Below, piece after piece: positions 11,282 through 22,489 of a DNA stretch of 64,000 nt. How positions within the stretch are numbered: position 1 is the first letter of the stretch; each line of letters starts with the position of its first letter. Origin of the DNA: Taiwanofungus camphoratus (taxonomy: Eukaryota > Basidiomycota > Agaricomycetes > Polyporales > Taiwanofungaceae); the NCBI GenBank assembly GCA_003999685.1, contig CP021230.1:186001-250000 (forward strand), given 5' to 3'. The notes beneath the pieces were generated by a model that worked only from the letters and a program-made list of their open reading frames with translations, had not been told where the DNA came from and did not search any database. Position numbers and translations under genes: made by a program.

Positions 11282-13714
11282 ATGCCTTTCGTCAAAGCAT
11301 ACCACGGTCAAGGTCGCAAGCTCGTTCTTGCTATTGATGTCGGCACAACGTACAGTGGTGTCTCGTATTGCATCCTCGACCCCGGGGAAGTGCCCAAGAT
11401 ACTGAGTGTGACACGGCATGTTTCACCATGATGTCTACATGTGCTTTTCTCACTTTTTGTCAGATACCCGGGTCAAGAAGGTGAAAACAGATCCAGGGAT
11501 ACAAAGATACCATCTGTTTTGTATTACAGTCAAGAGGGTGAGGTTCGTGCAGTAGGTGCTGAAGCCAGATTGGATGCGACCAGACTCGACGCGATGGATG
11601 AAGATTGGATATTGGTAGAATGGTATTGTTTCCAGACCATCGAATATGACACGGCAGTTGACACGCCTTGGGTGCACTTTTAGGTTCAAACTGCATCTGC
11701 GCCCCAACTCGATGCAGTTGAAGGACGCCCATCTACCGCCAATGCCAGATAACAAGCCTGTTATTCAAATTTTGGCGGATTATCTTGCGTACTTGTACAA
11801 GTGTGCGAGGAATTACATATCCGAAGCTCACCCCAATGGTAGACAGCTACTGCAGTCCGAGAGCGACATTGAATTTGTATTGAGTCACCCCAATGGATGG
11901 GGAGGTAGCCAGCAGAGCGAAATGCGGCGTGCAGCAGTGATGGCGGGTCTTGTTCCAGACACCCAGGGAGGACAGTCCCGTATTCATTTCGTTACCGAGG
12001 GCGAAGCCAGCTTGCATTTCTGTATTACGAACGGCCTGGCCGAGGATGTGATCAAGGTATGCTTTCATGAACGACCATCATTGCACATATCGAATCCTTA
12101 TTCCTTGTAGACTGGAAACAGTCTTATGATTGTTGATGCTGGAGGCGGAACGGTGGACTTGAGCACATACAGGATCACGAACGGTTCTCCAGTCGCGGCC
12201 GTGGAGAGTGTCGCTCCAGACTGTAAGCTGGTGATTTGAGTTTGCATCCAACCTTAGTTCACCTCCTTTCATTGAGGTCTGCTACAAGGATCCACTTTCG
12301 TGAATGGCCGCGCTCGAAGCTTTTTACAAGGTGATGCGAGCAGGTGATTTTCATAGGAATGTGGTGTTGAAAGTATTTTCAACTTCCAGGCGCCTTGAAG
12401 CAATCTCGCTTTGGAAACGAGGAAGATATCAGAACAATGCTTGACTATTTCGAGTCCTCAACGAAGCCCACTTTCAGAAATACCGAAAAACCTTCCTATA
12501 TTAAATTTGGCAGTTTGCGAGACACTGATGACAAGCATGACATCAAGCGCGGTGTCCTTTCTTTGTCTGGGTATGCCTCTTCCGCTGCTATTTTCGGTGG
12601 TCTGACTGTCCCCATCAAGGACGGAGATGGCAGCGTTTTTCAGACCTTCAGTGCAAAGTATACAGCAATCGATTGAAAGACAATGCAAAGAAGCTAAAGC
12701 GCCAGTTTCTGTGCGTCAGTCCAGATGGTGTTGCATTTTGTGAAGCTTCCGATGCTTACTTTTCCAATATAGATAATCTTACTTGTAGGAGGATTTGCGG
12801 CAAGCCCCTTTCTCCGCTCCCAGCTCCAAGAATATGCACAGCATGCAGGTTTGAAGCTATTTTGTCCCGAGAATCAACCGTACGTGTTCTTATGACCCGG
12901 TGTTAAGCTGGCCTGACTCTATCTTAACTCAGAGCCAAGGCCGTGGCAGAGGGTGCTCTGTCATCTTACCTTGATCACTATGTCTCTGCACGTGTAGCCA
13001 GATATGCGTATGGTTCACGATGTGTAGTGCCTTTTCATCCTGTCGTCCCTGAACACGCGAAACGCGCAGACACCGTAAGGTTCGACGCTTCAGGATCACC
13101 AGTCATTCCGAATCGCTTTTCTACCATCTTGCCAAAGGTACGAGATTATCATTAGCCCTTTGCTCACGATATCGACTGAAATAACGTAGGGAACGCTGGT
13201 ATCTGAAGATAAAGAATTCGAGTCGTCTTTCTGTTGCGAAAGTCTTGAGCCTATGTGTACCATATCTAGCGACATCAGATGTTATAGAGGAAACCTTCAG
13301 AACCCGTTATGGACTGATGAGGAACCTGGTGAGTAATAGACATAATGATGATGTGCGACTACCCTCATCTGACAAACTCACAGATATGTTCTCGACTTTA
13401 TGTACCATCCACGCGGACGTCTCGCAGGTTCCCAAGGTTTCTCGAGTCGGATTGAGAGGCATATACTATCGGCAATCGTTCAAAGTTATTCTGTTGTTCG
13501 GGCTTGCGGAGTTAAAGGCTCAGCTGAGCTGGAATGATAATGTGTGTTTCAAGTCTATGCCCCGTCATTTTTACCTTGCTGACCTCGTGCCATTAGGGAG
13601 AGGAGAAAAGGTGAGGTTCTTATGTCCTATGTTAGTACTTCGGGATACTCATGGCATAGCAGAAGCCCTGCCACCATTGTATATGACCGCGAGAAAGAAG
13701 AGGGTACAAGTTGA
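11282..13714 (+). CDS. Hsp70-like ATPase (HSPA12-type), copy A
   Basis: An actin/Hsp70-fold ATPase of the divergent HSPA12-like group that is expanded in mushrooms. Landmarks in order: phosphate-1 loop AIDVGTTYSG near 11330; SHPNGWGG and VTEGEASLHF near 11890 and 12000; phosphate-2 loop VDAGGGTVDLSTY near 12130; and the adenosine motif LLVGGFAASPFL near 12790. About a dozen short introns are needed and the frame stays open through all of them, ending at the TGA at 13712. The Met at 11282 is chosen because copy C starts at the same place; a longer frame begins at 11213. The first intron appears to use a GC donor where copy C uses GT. Length is about 600 residues, normal for the group, with no classic C-terminal EEVD tail. 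Its role is unknown; a chaperone-like or sensing ATPase is possible. Confidence 0.85.
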
Positions 13715-14040
13715 TAGGCCATTGAATCTCGACTAGATAAGCCCTTGACGTCGTTGTCACCTTTGCCTACTACTTCTATCATGTTACTTTTTCCTCGGCT
13801 TCGATTTCAACCTTGGTATAATATTCTTCTTATGATGCTGTGAGTATACACTTCAAGTTACACGCATCATCGTGCGGCATTGCCCGATCCACGCATGCAA
13901 CGCCCTGCTGGCCGAATGGACGACCACGATGTTCGCCACATGGTCCACGGGCCTTGCGTTATTTGAACCTAACACTTGTACCAGTACTGTGAGCTATCTA
14001 CTGTGGCTTACTTGCAATTGCGGCTCCTGAAGAACAACTT
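13715..14040. other. intergenic, nothing recognised
   Basis: Spacer between the stop of the Hsp70-like gene of copy A and the start of the duplicated segment of copy B. No coding or RNA feature is seen. Confidence 0.5.
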
Positions 14041-14958
14041 GAGCTGTAAGCCGTTTATGTATTATGAGTACAAGTCAATCCTGAACAACGGACTGAAACA
14101 TTCCAGATGTCCCTGCAGACGTTATGATAACTATAATTTTAAAATCGGGTCCGTCTTCATACCATAGGTGCGGTGTCTTTGCTCGAATACTCGTCGTCCA
14201 TCCCCTCCATGTCAAACGGTTGTCCCAAAAGGATGTACGTCGATTCGAAGCCACTAGATTTTCTGCTATAGCTCGATGAATGTCGAGGCGACTTGTGAAA
14301 ATGATCTTTATTTGCTCTCTGTATTTGCCCGTGATGGAATCGTATAGCAGATTTGAAGCTTCATGAAATCCGGAGAGAAGTAGCACGTCCGCTACAACTC
14401 CAGCAAGGTGAAAATCTTTGGTATTCAACTCAACTAACCATTCTGCTTGATTTTTATATAGACAGACCCCAGACGTTCGTCGGCTCGATGTCGCAATAAT
14501 CCGACTGGCGAAAGTGACCAAAGACGTCTTCTGTATACACACTGGGTCATCTCGGTGCTGGAAAGACTTCAGGGTCTATCATCTTCGGCTCATCATTTGC
14601 ATCTTTCGCAGCGCTCTCTTATACCCTCAGGCTGCCGTCAAAGTGGACTGAATCAGCAATCCTCATCGCTCCCTAGCAAATTTGAGAGTTGAGACCTCCA
14701 ATAAGGACGTCAGAGTCGGAAATGCTGCGTGTTGTCGTGAGGTGCTGCTGTGCGTCTTGCAGCTCTAGCATCCTTGTTTCAAGCAAGGACGTGATTTTGC
14801 TATGTTGGTTACGCAAAACCTCAGGACTATTTTAACAATTATTCCTCTCCCGCTCCATGCCCTTCAAGTGATTACCTCTTCTGCTCCGTATCCTTCAACA
14901 TCCGTCTATCCTCTACCCGCCGGAAAATCTTCTCCTTCAAGGGGTCTGACTCGTGCCT

Positions 14959-15244
14959 CAGTAATCAGGAAACCGTCACCATCTGGCCGCCTGATGTGTC
15001 TGAACACGTCTTATCAGATAACTTGCACGGCAGAGTCATGCACATCCTGTGCTTTTTGCTTGCTCTTATTTGGCCTGTATGCACAAGTTGAGGTCTAATT
15101 TCATGTGTCTCAATGGATTCCCTGTAGGTGTGCTGGTTAGAATTCCCAGACCATCTGGATCCATGAGGTCCACTTCTGGACCAGATGCCTTTCAGGGAAG
15201 TCAGATGTATTCAGACCTTGTCAGATGTGTGTGACGGTTTACTG
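14959..15244. mobile_element. MITE-like insertion in copy B
   Basis: Alignment by eye of copy B to copy C shows about 280 extra bases here. The ends are inverted: AAACCGTCAC on the left and GTGACGGTTT on the right, with CAGT/ACTG just outside, and the interior has several CAGATG-type words. No coding capacity. This fits a non-autonomous DNA transposon; the exact edges and target duplication are not certain. Confidence 0.6.
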
Positions 15245-15475
15245 GTGGTTGTCGTAGCTGTTTCGTAACGTCATTCCACGTCGCATCGGCTACCTCGACT
15301 TCGGACTTTCCGAGTGCGGCTTGACCTCTCGCATCCTAAAGTTCCTAGTTCAGATTATCTACGTTCACTGTGTTGTCACCATGGTCTCTGTTTACACCCG
15401 GCAGCTCAGGATGGTCATTGGGTGGAGGACGGTCGAGCACAGAATGAACCGCAGGCAGCTCAGATATCAAAGATT

Positions 15476-15601
15476 CATCAGGAAAAATCAGGGTAGCTCC
15501 CGATACTACAGCAACTACAGCCAAATTCATAACACTGTATAGTGCTACAGATTGGGCAGGTAGCACATCCAGCTACATAGTTACCTGCATTTTTCCTGAT
15601 G
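15476..15601. mobile_element. small MITE-like insertion (126 bp) in copy B
   Basis: Absent from the matching place in copy C. The ends are CATCAGGAAAAAT and ATTTTTCCTGATG, perfect 13-bp inverted repeats that continue with a near match. The flanks are compatible with a duplication of TT, or of TTCAT if the edges are moved by 3 bp. Confidence 0.65.
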
Positions 15602-15660
15602 TTCATAATTAAACGCAGGCGTTGGGAGAACGTCGGGGGAACGTATCGATAGTCTTGAAT

Positions 15661-15845
15661 CGCGTACGCACCGCTTGATCCCAGATAAGTAGCTAAGATT
15701 CAAGGTGTAACATGGTATATACCGTACTTTGTGCTTCGTCCAGTCTTTCGATTCATTATATGTACTATATTTCTAGGCCAGGAGAACGCCGCAGGGGATT
15801 CGAAAATACCATCCATATTGTATCACGACCCGGATGTGCTGAAAT
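15661..15845 (+). pseudogene. Hsp70-like gene fragment, copy B
   Basis: Only the end of exon 1, the first intron and the start of exon 2 survive. The stretch matches 35385-35560 of copy C closely, including the intron body and the ENAAGDSKIPSILY block. About 580 bp that would hold the shared promoter and most of exon 1 are missing, so the coiled-coil relic and this relic are joined directly. No downstream exons follow. Confidence 0.82.
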
Positions 15846-16123
15846 GGCACTGCCATGTCCGGTTACTGAACGAGAGTTACTGCCTCCAGTGTCCACGCGA
15901 AGTTGCACAAGCGTAGTTTCACCCTTCGGGTTCATAAGTACAGTGCACACATACTATTAAGACTTCCAAATATTACAACTATCTGTTGAACTGCGTGTGA
16001 TTTAGCCAACGAATGTCGATGAGACCGGCAAATGACTTCCAGCCAAGTCCACACGCGAACCAACAGAAGTAAATGAACATAGCCGACAAGTTGAAAGGTG
16101 GGATCGCCAAAGCGTCTCGCTAG
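15846..16123. other. spacer, nothing recognised
   Basis: Sequence between the Hsp70 remnant and the 3' end of the P450 gene. No feature can be supported. Confidence 0.5.
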
Positions 16124-18199
16124 CTACTCGCTACGAAATTTGCGCACACGCAAATGCATTTGAGGCCCTTCGTGCTCCCGCCCGCGGACCAAGGGCTTGA
16201 TAGTATTCCCTCCGCTCTTGTAGAAGACATAAGCATTGCCATCTTCTTCGAAAACAAAGTGTCGGACCAGTGTTGATATCATAATCTGGGCGATGCGTAC
16301 ATTTAGCAGTTCGTCCTAGAGCTACAACCAGGGGAGGATTTCCCGCTGGGTTCACTCACCTTGAACTCGGCCAGCGCTCCAACATCATAACGAACGTGTG
16401 CAGTAGTTTTAAATGCTATTTCAAGTGGGATTTTCATGGAACTGTGGCTTACCAAAGTGACAACCAAGACATATTTTCGATCTGGCAAGCATCAATCTAG
16501 ATTTGGTGTAGGTATTTAAAACAATCGACTTAGCCATCGCCGAAAGTCATCAGGTGCCCCGGAGCATGTATGTTCTTGACTGACTCCAGTAAGCCACCGT
16601 CTTCTAGCCAGCGCTCGGGACGATATTCGTGACCATCGGATCCCCAGATCGCCGCATCGACATTTATCCCGTCGCGAACAGGAACATGCACGAGCTGCCC
16701 TGGCGTGATGGAGACATGTGTGCAACCAATCCCATAGATTGGAATATGGAGCGGAATCTTGTCCTCTGAAACGGCCTAGCAAGTGACAAACAAACGAGGG
16801 TGAGTGCAAACGCCGATGCACCTACGTGATCTTGAAAGATCGACGAACCTCGCGAGTGATTGTCATGAGGACAGCCTTGGTCCGCATCGTCTCGCGTGTG
16901 ACGGCGTCGAGATAAAAGAGATGTGTCCCACTTGTAAGGTCATCGTACGTGGGCTCACGCCCAGTCATACGCGCGAACGCAAGCAATTCATCACGTAGCT
17001 TGTTCTGTATATCCGGATATCGCAACAGCTCATATAGGCATTCCTGATCATGCAAAAACATGATGTCAGCGTCGGAAATCTCCGCCAGTGCACGAACACC
17101 GACCACTATCACATTCGCAGTGGTCTCATGGCCAGCCCAGATTACCCCGATGATCTATTCAATGAAAACCGGGATACATAAATCAGTGACAATAGTAGGA
17201 CATACCTGAGCAACTGCAAGATCTCGATCCATCGGTTCTCCAGTAATGCTCTTACTGTTGTCTATTCTCTCGGCCAGCGGTCAGCCACCATGATTACGCT
17301 GACAAGGACCATGAAACTGTCGCACTCATGGGGTCGAGAAGCTTTGAATGCATTCCTATGTTTCCGATCTTCTGTGTTCTGCTTCCAAACCGCATCAGCA
17401 ATCTTACCCAGTTCCGTTCTAAGCATCGTCGTCCACTCCATCATGGGACTCGGAAGCTTGAGAAGAATGGGAAATAGGTCAACCAGTGCTGATGCTATCA
17501 GCGTTGTGGTTGTATGCGGTACGTTGGACAGTTTGGCGAGGAGCTTGGGGATGGATTGGTCAGAGCAACCGACATCGTACGCGAAGGCGGTCTTGCTTAT
17601 CGCATCGAGGCTAAGCAAACAGGAGTGATATATCAGTAATATGCGTAGGAAGCGAAATGACAGGACGAAAAAAAGGGACATGAGAAAGTGAGACACACGC
17701 CAAACGGTGAATCTTGCTAGTAATTTCATAAATTTTGCCAGAATTTGTGCCGTCGTTGGCTAAATCTTCTTGCCAAATGGCCGTGGGCTGCACCATATGG
17801 AATTTGAATTAGTGAAAGGGCAAGACCAGGATCACCTGTAGGATGAAAGAAAATAAATTATGCCCACTTCATGAGCCAGATCAAAAATGACATGGGAAAC
17901 TTCGCGGACGCTGGATGAGCTGCAATATAGCATGCCAGATGTATTCTCGACATGGATCACTGTCTTTTTGATCGCAATTACTCACGTAAAAGCAGTGTTA
18001 AGGACTGCGCGTTGTCATTTATGTTCTTCCCCTGTGGAGGGCTAAGGCATAAGCTAGCATGATAAATCTGAGCTCTTCACCTTCAGCACTGAATAGACTC
18101 TTTCCAAACTAAATACATGCATAAGTCATAGCAACCAAACAGATCATGGATACTTGTGAACTGTGTAAGTGCAATCCTATCTGATTCCGGCTTGACATA

Positions 18200-18408
18200 C
18201 AGTGACTCACAAAACTGTTGCAATGTTTGTCACTTTCTGACTGTTTGGCCTATATCTCAGCAACCAGATATGCAATAGCTTCAAATGTTAAACCATTAGA
18301 AAGCCCTGCATCATGGCTTTCCAACGTGATATTTATTATGAAAAATGGACAAGTATATGTGAAGTTATCTATTATTCTTTCAGAAAGTTCATTGTAACAG
18401 TTTTGTTG
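18200..18408. repeat. left terminal inverted repeat of the Tc1-like element
   Basis: Starts CAGTGACTCACAAAACTGTT. It matches the reverse complement of 19604-19812 over about 209 bp with few mismatches. Confidence 0.9.
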
Positions 18409-19603
18409 TCAACATTTTGCAGATCAAATATTGATAGACAGTGGCAGGACATCATGCTTGCTGGGCTTGAATTTTTTTGTGCAAGTCACATGACCTTAAG
18501 AGAAGTTCAACATAGCACAAACAAGCAATAATATCAAATTGAATCACACTTTCATCATCATGAAATCCCTCTCTATAGACATTATCAACCAAATTCTTTC
18601 TCTGCTTGATTTAGATCAATTTGCTTGCCAAATATCCAGCTCTACTGGTGTACATTATAGTACTATCACCAGGATATACTCTAGACTTTGACCTACCCTT
18701 CTCAAGTCTTCTGATGGTCGCTCAGCCAAGCTTTTCTCCACTGATATTTGTCATGCTATTTGTTTAATTAGCACTGGAAAGGCTGAAAGTGCTGTTCAAG
18801 TGTCTAAAACACTTCAGGATATTAAGAACACACTCATATCCTCACAGATCATTCATTGTTCTCTAAAAAAAACAGGTATGAAGGCTATGGTGAAAAAAAA
18901 CAACCACTATCAAAGTGTCATCAGAAGGAGAGATTGGACTTTGCTATGAGTTATCAGCACTGGACTGTGGATGATTAGAAGAAGGTTATATGGTCTGATG
19001 GGATCAAAATCAATTATCTGGGGTCAGATGGAAGAAAATGGACATGAAAAAAGCCAGGAGAGGGTTTTAGCATCAGGCTGGTGAAGGGAACAGTCAAGTT
19101 TGGTGGAGGAAGTGTTATGGTAGAGGCTGTATGACTTGGAAAGGAGTTGGATTGGCATGCAAGATTGATGAGAGGATGGATGCAGACCTTTATGTCAGCA
19201 TCTTGGAGGATGAATTTCAAGGATCACTTGATTACTATGGTCTAACCACTCAAGATGTTATCTTCTAGCAAGATAATGACCCCAAGCACACTAGCAAAAA
19301 GACTAAAAGGTGGTTTCAGGACCATGATTTTGATGTCATAGTATGATCAGTTCAGTCTCCTGACCTCAATCTCATTGAGCACCTTTGGCAACACTTGAAA
19401 ATAAGGCCTGCTGGATATAAAAAGCCTTCAAGTGGGATTTTGAAGCTTTGAGAGTGTGTGGAAAAGGAATGGGATGCAATTGATGCTTCTGTGCGTCAAA
19501 ATTTGATAAAAAGTATGTCTAGAAGGGTAGAGGCTGTGATAAAGGCAAAAGAAGAATATACTAAGTACTAATCATTTGTATTTTCTATTCCATATTATGC
19601 TAG

Positions 19604-19812
19604 CAATAAAACTGTTACAATGAACTCTTTGAAAGAATAATAGATAACTTCACATATACTTGTCCATTTTTTATAATAAATATCACGTAGAAAAGCCATG
19701 ATGCAGGGCTTTCTAATGGTTTAACATTTGAAGCTATCGCATATCTGGTTGCTGAGATATAGGCCAAACAGTTAGAAAGTGACAAACATTGTAACAGTTT
19801 TGTGAGTCACTG
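19604..19812. repeat. right terminal inverted repeat of the Tc1-like element
   Basis: Ends GTGAGTCACTG next to a TA. It is the reverse-complement partner of 18200-18408. Confidence 0.9.
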
Positions 19813-20469
19813 TAGTTAGATGATGATAAAACATAGCCAGTGTCTTTCGGGTCTCCAATGACAAGCTCAGAAACCTGTCAACTGGGGAGAAAATTATCTA
19901 CAGTCTAGTTCAGTAGCCAGAGCCACTGCATGACTCACTCTAAAAGGGCCCTTCAGCTTATATGTGAAGCTGTAACTTCATGGCCAGACATTGTACAATG
20001 TGTTCACAGGTGATGTTTGCAGTTGAATACCATGACTGAGTAACCAGCTGGTACTGGGAGACCCAGGAATCTCTCTCAAAGTAAAGATACACGAAATGTG
20101 TTTGTAAAGAGTAATAGTGAAACAGGTCAAAGAGAAGAGAAGAAGTAGCTGGTAGCTTATTTGCGAAAAATCAAAGACAAACATAGTTAGAACTCGTCTG
20201 AGGAACTGAGCGAGCGATGAGATGAGGGGCTATGTGAGAGGAGTCAGAAGCGTCAGTATACAGGCGACCACGCAGAACACAGTGTGTACTTACAGAAAGG
20301 GAACAGCTCTGTTCTACGGTGTCAAGAAAAGCTACACTTGTATGTGCCTGTAGACTACTGTATCTATTATACACTTGGCAGCATGATGGGACCTACTGGA
20401 ACATGATATGTTCTGGGGTTTGACAAGTGCCAATTCTTCTGAGATTCATCACGCCAATGGGACAAAAAC

Positions 20470-20947
20470 TGATACAATTTTCTATTCCTTGTCATTACCA
20501 CGGTCATTGCTTACACATGGACTATTACTGTACGGGCCCCGGATCGGCCCTGCTTACGCTTAGGACTCTGACTCATATCCGGGCTGCTTACCACATTCCT
20601 CATCACTCATACGTATTGCTAATACGCCCAGATCGTACCACTTCCTATTTATCTATAGTCGTACCACATTTCAGACCTCCTGCCCTAGAGTAGTTCTTGG
20701 TCCGTGCTCATGATTGGTATTTGTATATATAGCATGTACTTTAGCTTAGGTCGGACCTTAAGTCTGATCTTGTTACCATTCTATTCGTGTCTTGTATCCT
20801 CTCGCTCACATCTGAGTGATACTCGCTCGAGTCCATGGACTTCACGACACTCGGTCTATATCGACCATAAGACCTCGCCACCTACTATCGTGGTCAGGCC
20901 CTCACGTGTGAGGCAACGTTTAGGATCCGAGATACCAATTTGTATCA
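20470..20947 (+). repeat. 5' LTR of the gypsy element
   Basis: Starts TGATACAA and ends TTGTATCA, an inverted end pair with the usual TG...CA. It is almost identical to 27627-28104. Confidence 0.95.
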
Positions 20948-21094
20948 AAAGATCAGACTTGCAATAAGTCGCCCCTAGTACTATCTAGTGGGCATACATC
21001 CATTACCACGTCTTACCTCAGGACCGTCGATCCTGACTATTGGGGGTTACCTACACGAGGAGAGGAACCACTTCTCTACGACATCGAACAACGA

Positions 21095-22426
21095 GTGTTC
21101 GTAGACGCGAACCAGAACCCAATCTATCTGAGTTCACCGCTTACCTGGGTTAGAACAACATCCAGACGACCAATCCAACAAGCACAGGCCAACCTCGCTA
21201 CTTACTTCCAGCAAAACCCTGTTGACAAAGGAAAAGACATCGCCATCTTATTCACGGGAGGGTCACAGGAATCCACACCCATCGAACCAACCACCGGGGA
21301 CATGTTCACCGCCTCGACTTCTCGAACACCCACACCTACTCCATCCTCTTCCTCATCCACTCCTCTAATATCTGCACCCATACCTCGACAAGTCACGATG
21401 GCCACAATTGGAAACACGACCCAACAGCAGCTGGAGGCACTCATCGCTCGCCTCAGCACCCAGCAGCAAGGGGCTCGAGCCCTCAAGCTCGACATTCCTG
21501 CGCCGGATCCATTCACCGGGCAAGGAGAAGATCTGGACCGATTTGTCCAGCGGGTGGAACACTACTTCACCGCCACAAACAACACCAACCTCAGCGATGA
21601 CACAAAAATCGCATTCGCGGTCGCCCTCATGAAGAGAGGGCAAGACGCACGCATATGGTGTGACACATTCTACGAACGAGCAGCGGGGGGCCAAGCGTCC
21701 TACAGGACATGGGACATATTCAAAGCATCCCTCAAATTGGCATTCCCTGAACATGAGGGAGTGCAGCGAGCCCATCAGGTGCTCATGGAGTTACCAGTCA
21801 AACAGCTGAACAAGAAAACGAGGGCCACTACTAAAATGTATGTGGAAAGATTCCGACTCTTGGCCGAAAAGGCGAAGTTGAAGGACACGACCATCGATGC
21901 GAACGGAAACCGCACCGAGAACGATTACCCTACCCTTAGGGCGATATTCATCAAGGGGCTAGACCGCCAGATCTACGCCACATTAGCTGGGAGGGCCACA
22001 TCTGAAAGGCCAGACACCATGGAAAAATGGTACAGAGACGTCCTATCCCTGGATGCAATCTATAGAGGGATCGACCAGATCTCCAACATCACCACCTCAG
22101 TCGACTATGGGGAACCCATGGATGTGGACGCAGTCGTCACCCGCCCAATCCACACCTCTTCATCCCCTTCTGTCAGGAAGCAGTGGACGGATGGTTGCTC
22201 CTTGAACGAAAGCGAAAGGAAATACCACCGCGACAATAACCTCTGTTTCTATTGCCATAATAGGGGACATTCGGCACGAGACTGTCGCAAGAAGGCGGCA
22301 GCAAGGACGAAGAACCCGCCGAAGGTGCAGGACTCGCGCCCCACGGACTATCGCTCTTACATCAAGAGCCTATCAGCCGATGAGAAGAGAGAGGTCATGG
22401 AAGAGTTGGCTACAGAGGATTTTTAA
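21095..22426 (+). other. gag region of the gypsy element
   Basis: A gag-type frame of about 440 codons with a nucleocapsid zinc knuckle CFYCHNRGHSARDC near 22240. It belongs to the fossil element at 20470-28104. Confidence 0.9.
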
Positions 22427-22489
22427 AGGGGCAGAGTGAGTCGACGCAACTGCTGCCCATTTCAGTTTCACTGTCCCGTGTTGTACTAC

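Larger units (their letters stand above)
14041..15660 (-). pseudogene. coiled-coil family gene, copy B, decayed
   Basis: This is a broken duplicate of copy C. Matching blocks include GVVADVLLLSGFHEAS and DIHRAIAE near 14390-14270 and LPAVHSVLDRPPPN near 15430. The duplication begins downstream of the gene, since 14041-14165 resembles 33181-33310. Compared with C it lacks about 270 bp matching 33312-33583 and the stretch spanning the exon junction. It carries two insertions absent from C (14959-15244 and 15476-15601), and its frames are interrupted. It was once the minus-strand partner of the Hsp70 remnant at 15660. Confidence 0.8.
18200..19812 (+). mobile_element. Tc1/mariner-like DNA transposon, inactive
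   Basis: Bounded by TA dinucleotides (18198-18199 and 19813-19814), the usual target duplication. The terminal inverted repeats are unusually long, 209 bp each, with only a few differences. The interior on the plus strand encodes a Tc1-type DDE transposase relic with the block QDNDPKHTSKKTKRWF near 19275 and SPDLNLIEHLW near 19355, but many in-frame stops show that it is dead. The DNA is AT-rich and very poor in CpG. It sits in the P450 gene. Confidence 0.93.
16124..20184 (-). pseudogene. cytochrome P450, interrupted by a Tc1-like transposon
   Basis: A microsomal-type monooxygenase gene read on the minus strand. The N-terminal exon at 20184-19980 has a hydrophobic anchor followed by LREIPGSPSTSWL (the IPGP-type hinge). 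The C-helix region is near 18030, the I-helix AGHETT motif near 17130, the K-helix ETMR near 16900, the PERW motif near 16610, and the heme block FGDG + SKICLGCHF near 16525-16455 (the R of FxxGxRxCxG is K). The C-terminus ends at 16124. Exons match on both sides of the transposon at 18200-19812, so that element landed inside the gene. The C-helix exon has an in-frame TGA where R is usual (an apparent C-to-T change), and the intron after FGDG seems to lack a GT donor. Substrate unknown; the CYP family cannot be assigned by eye. Confidence 0.85.
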
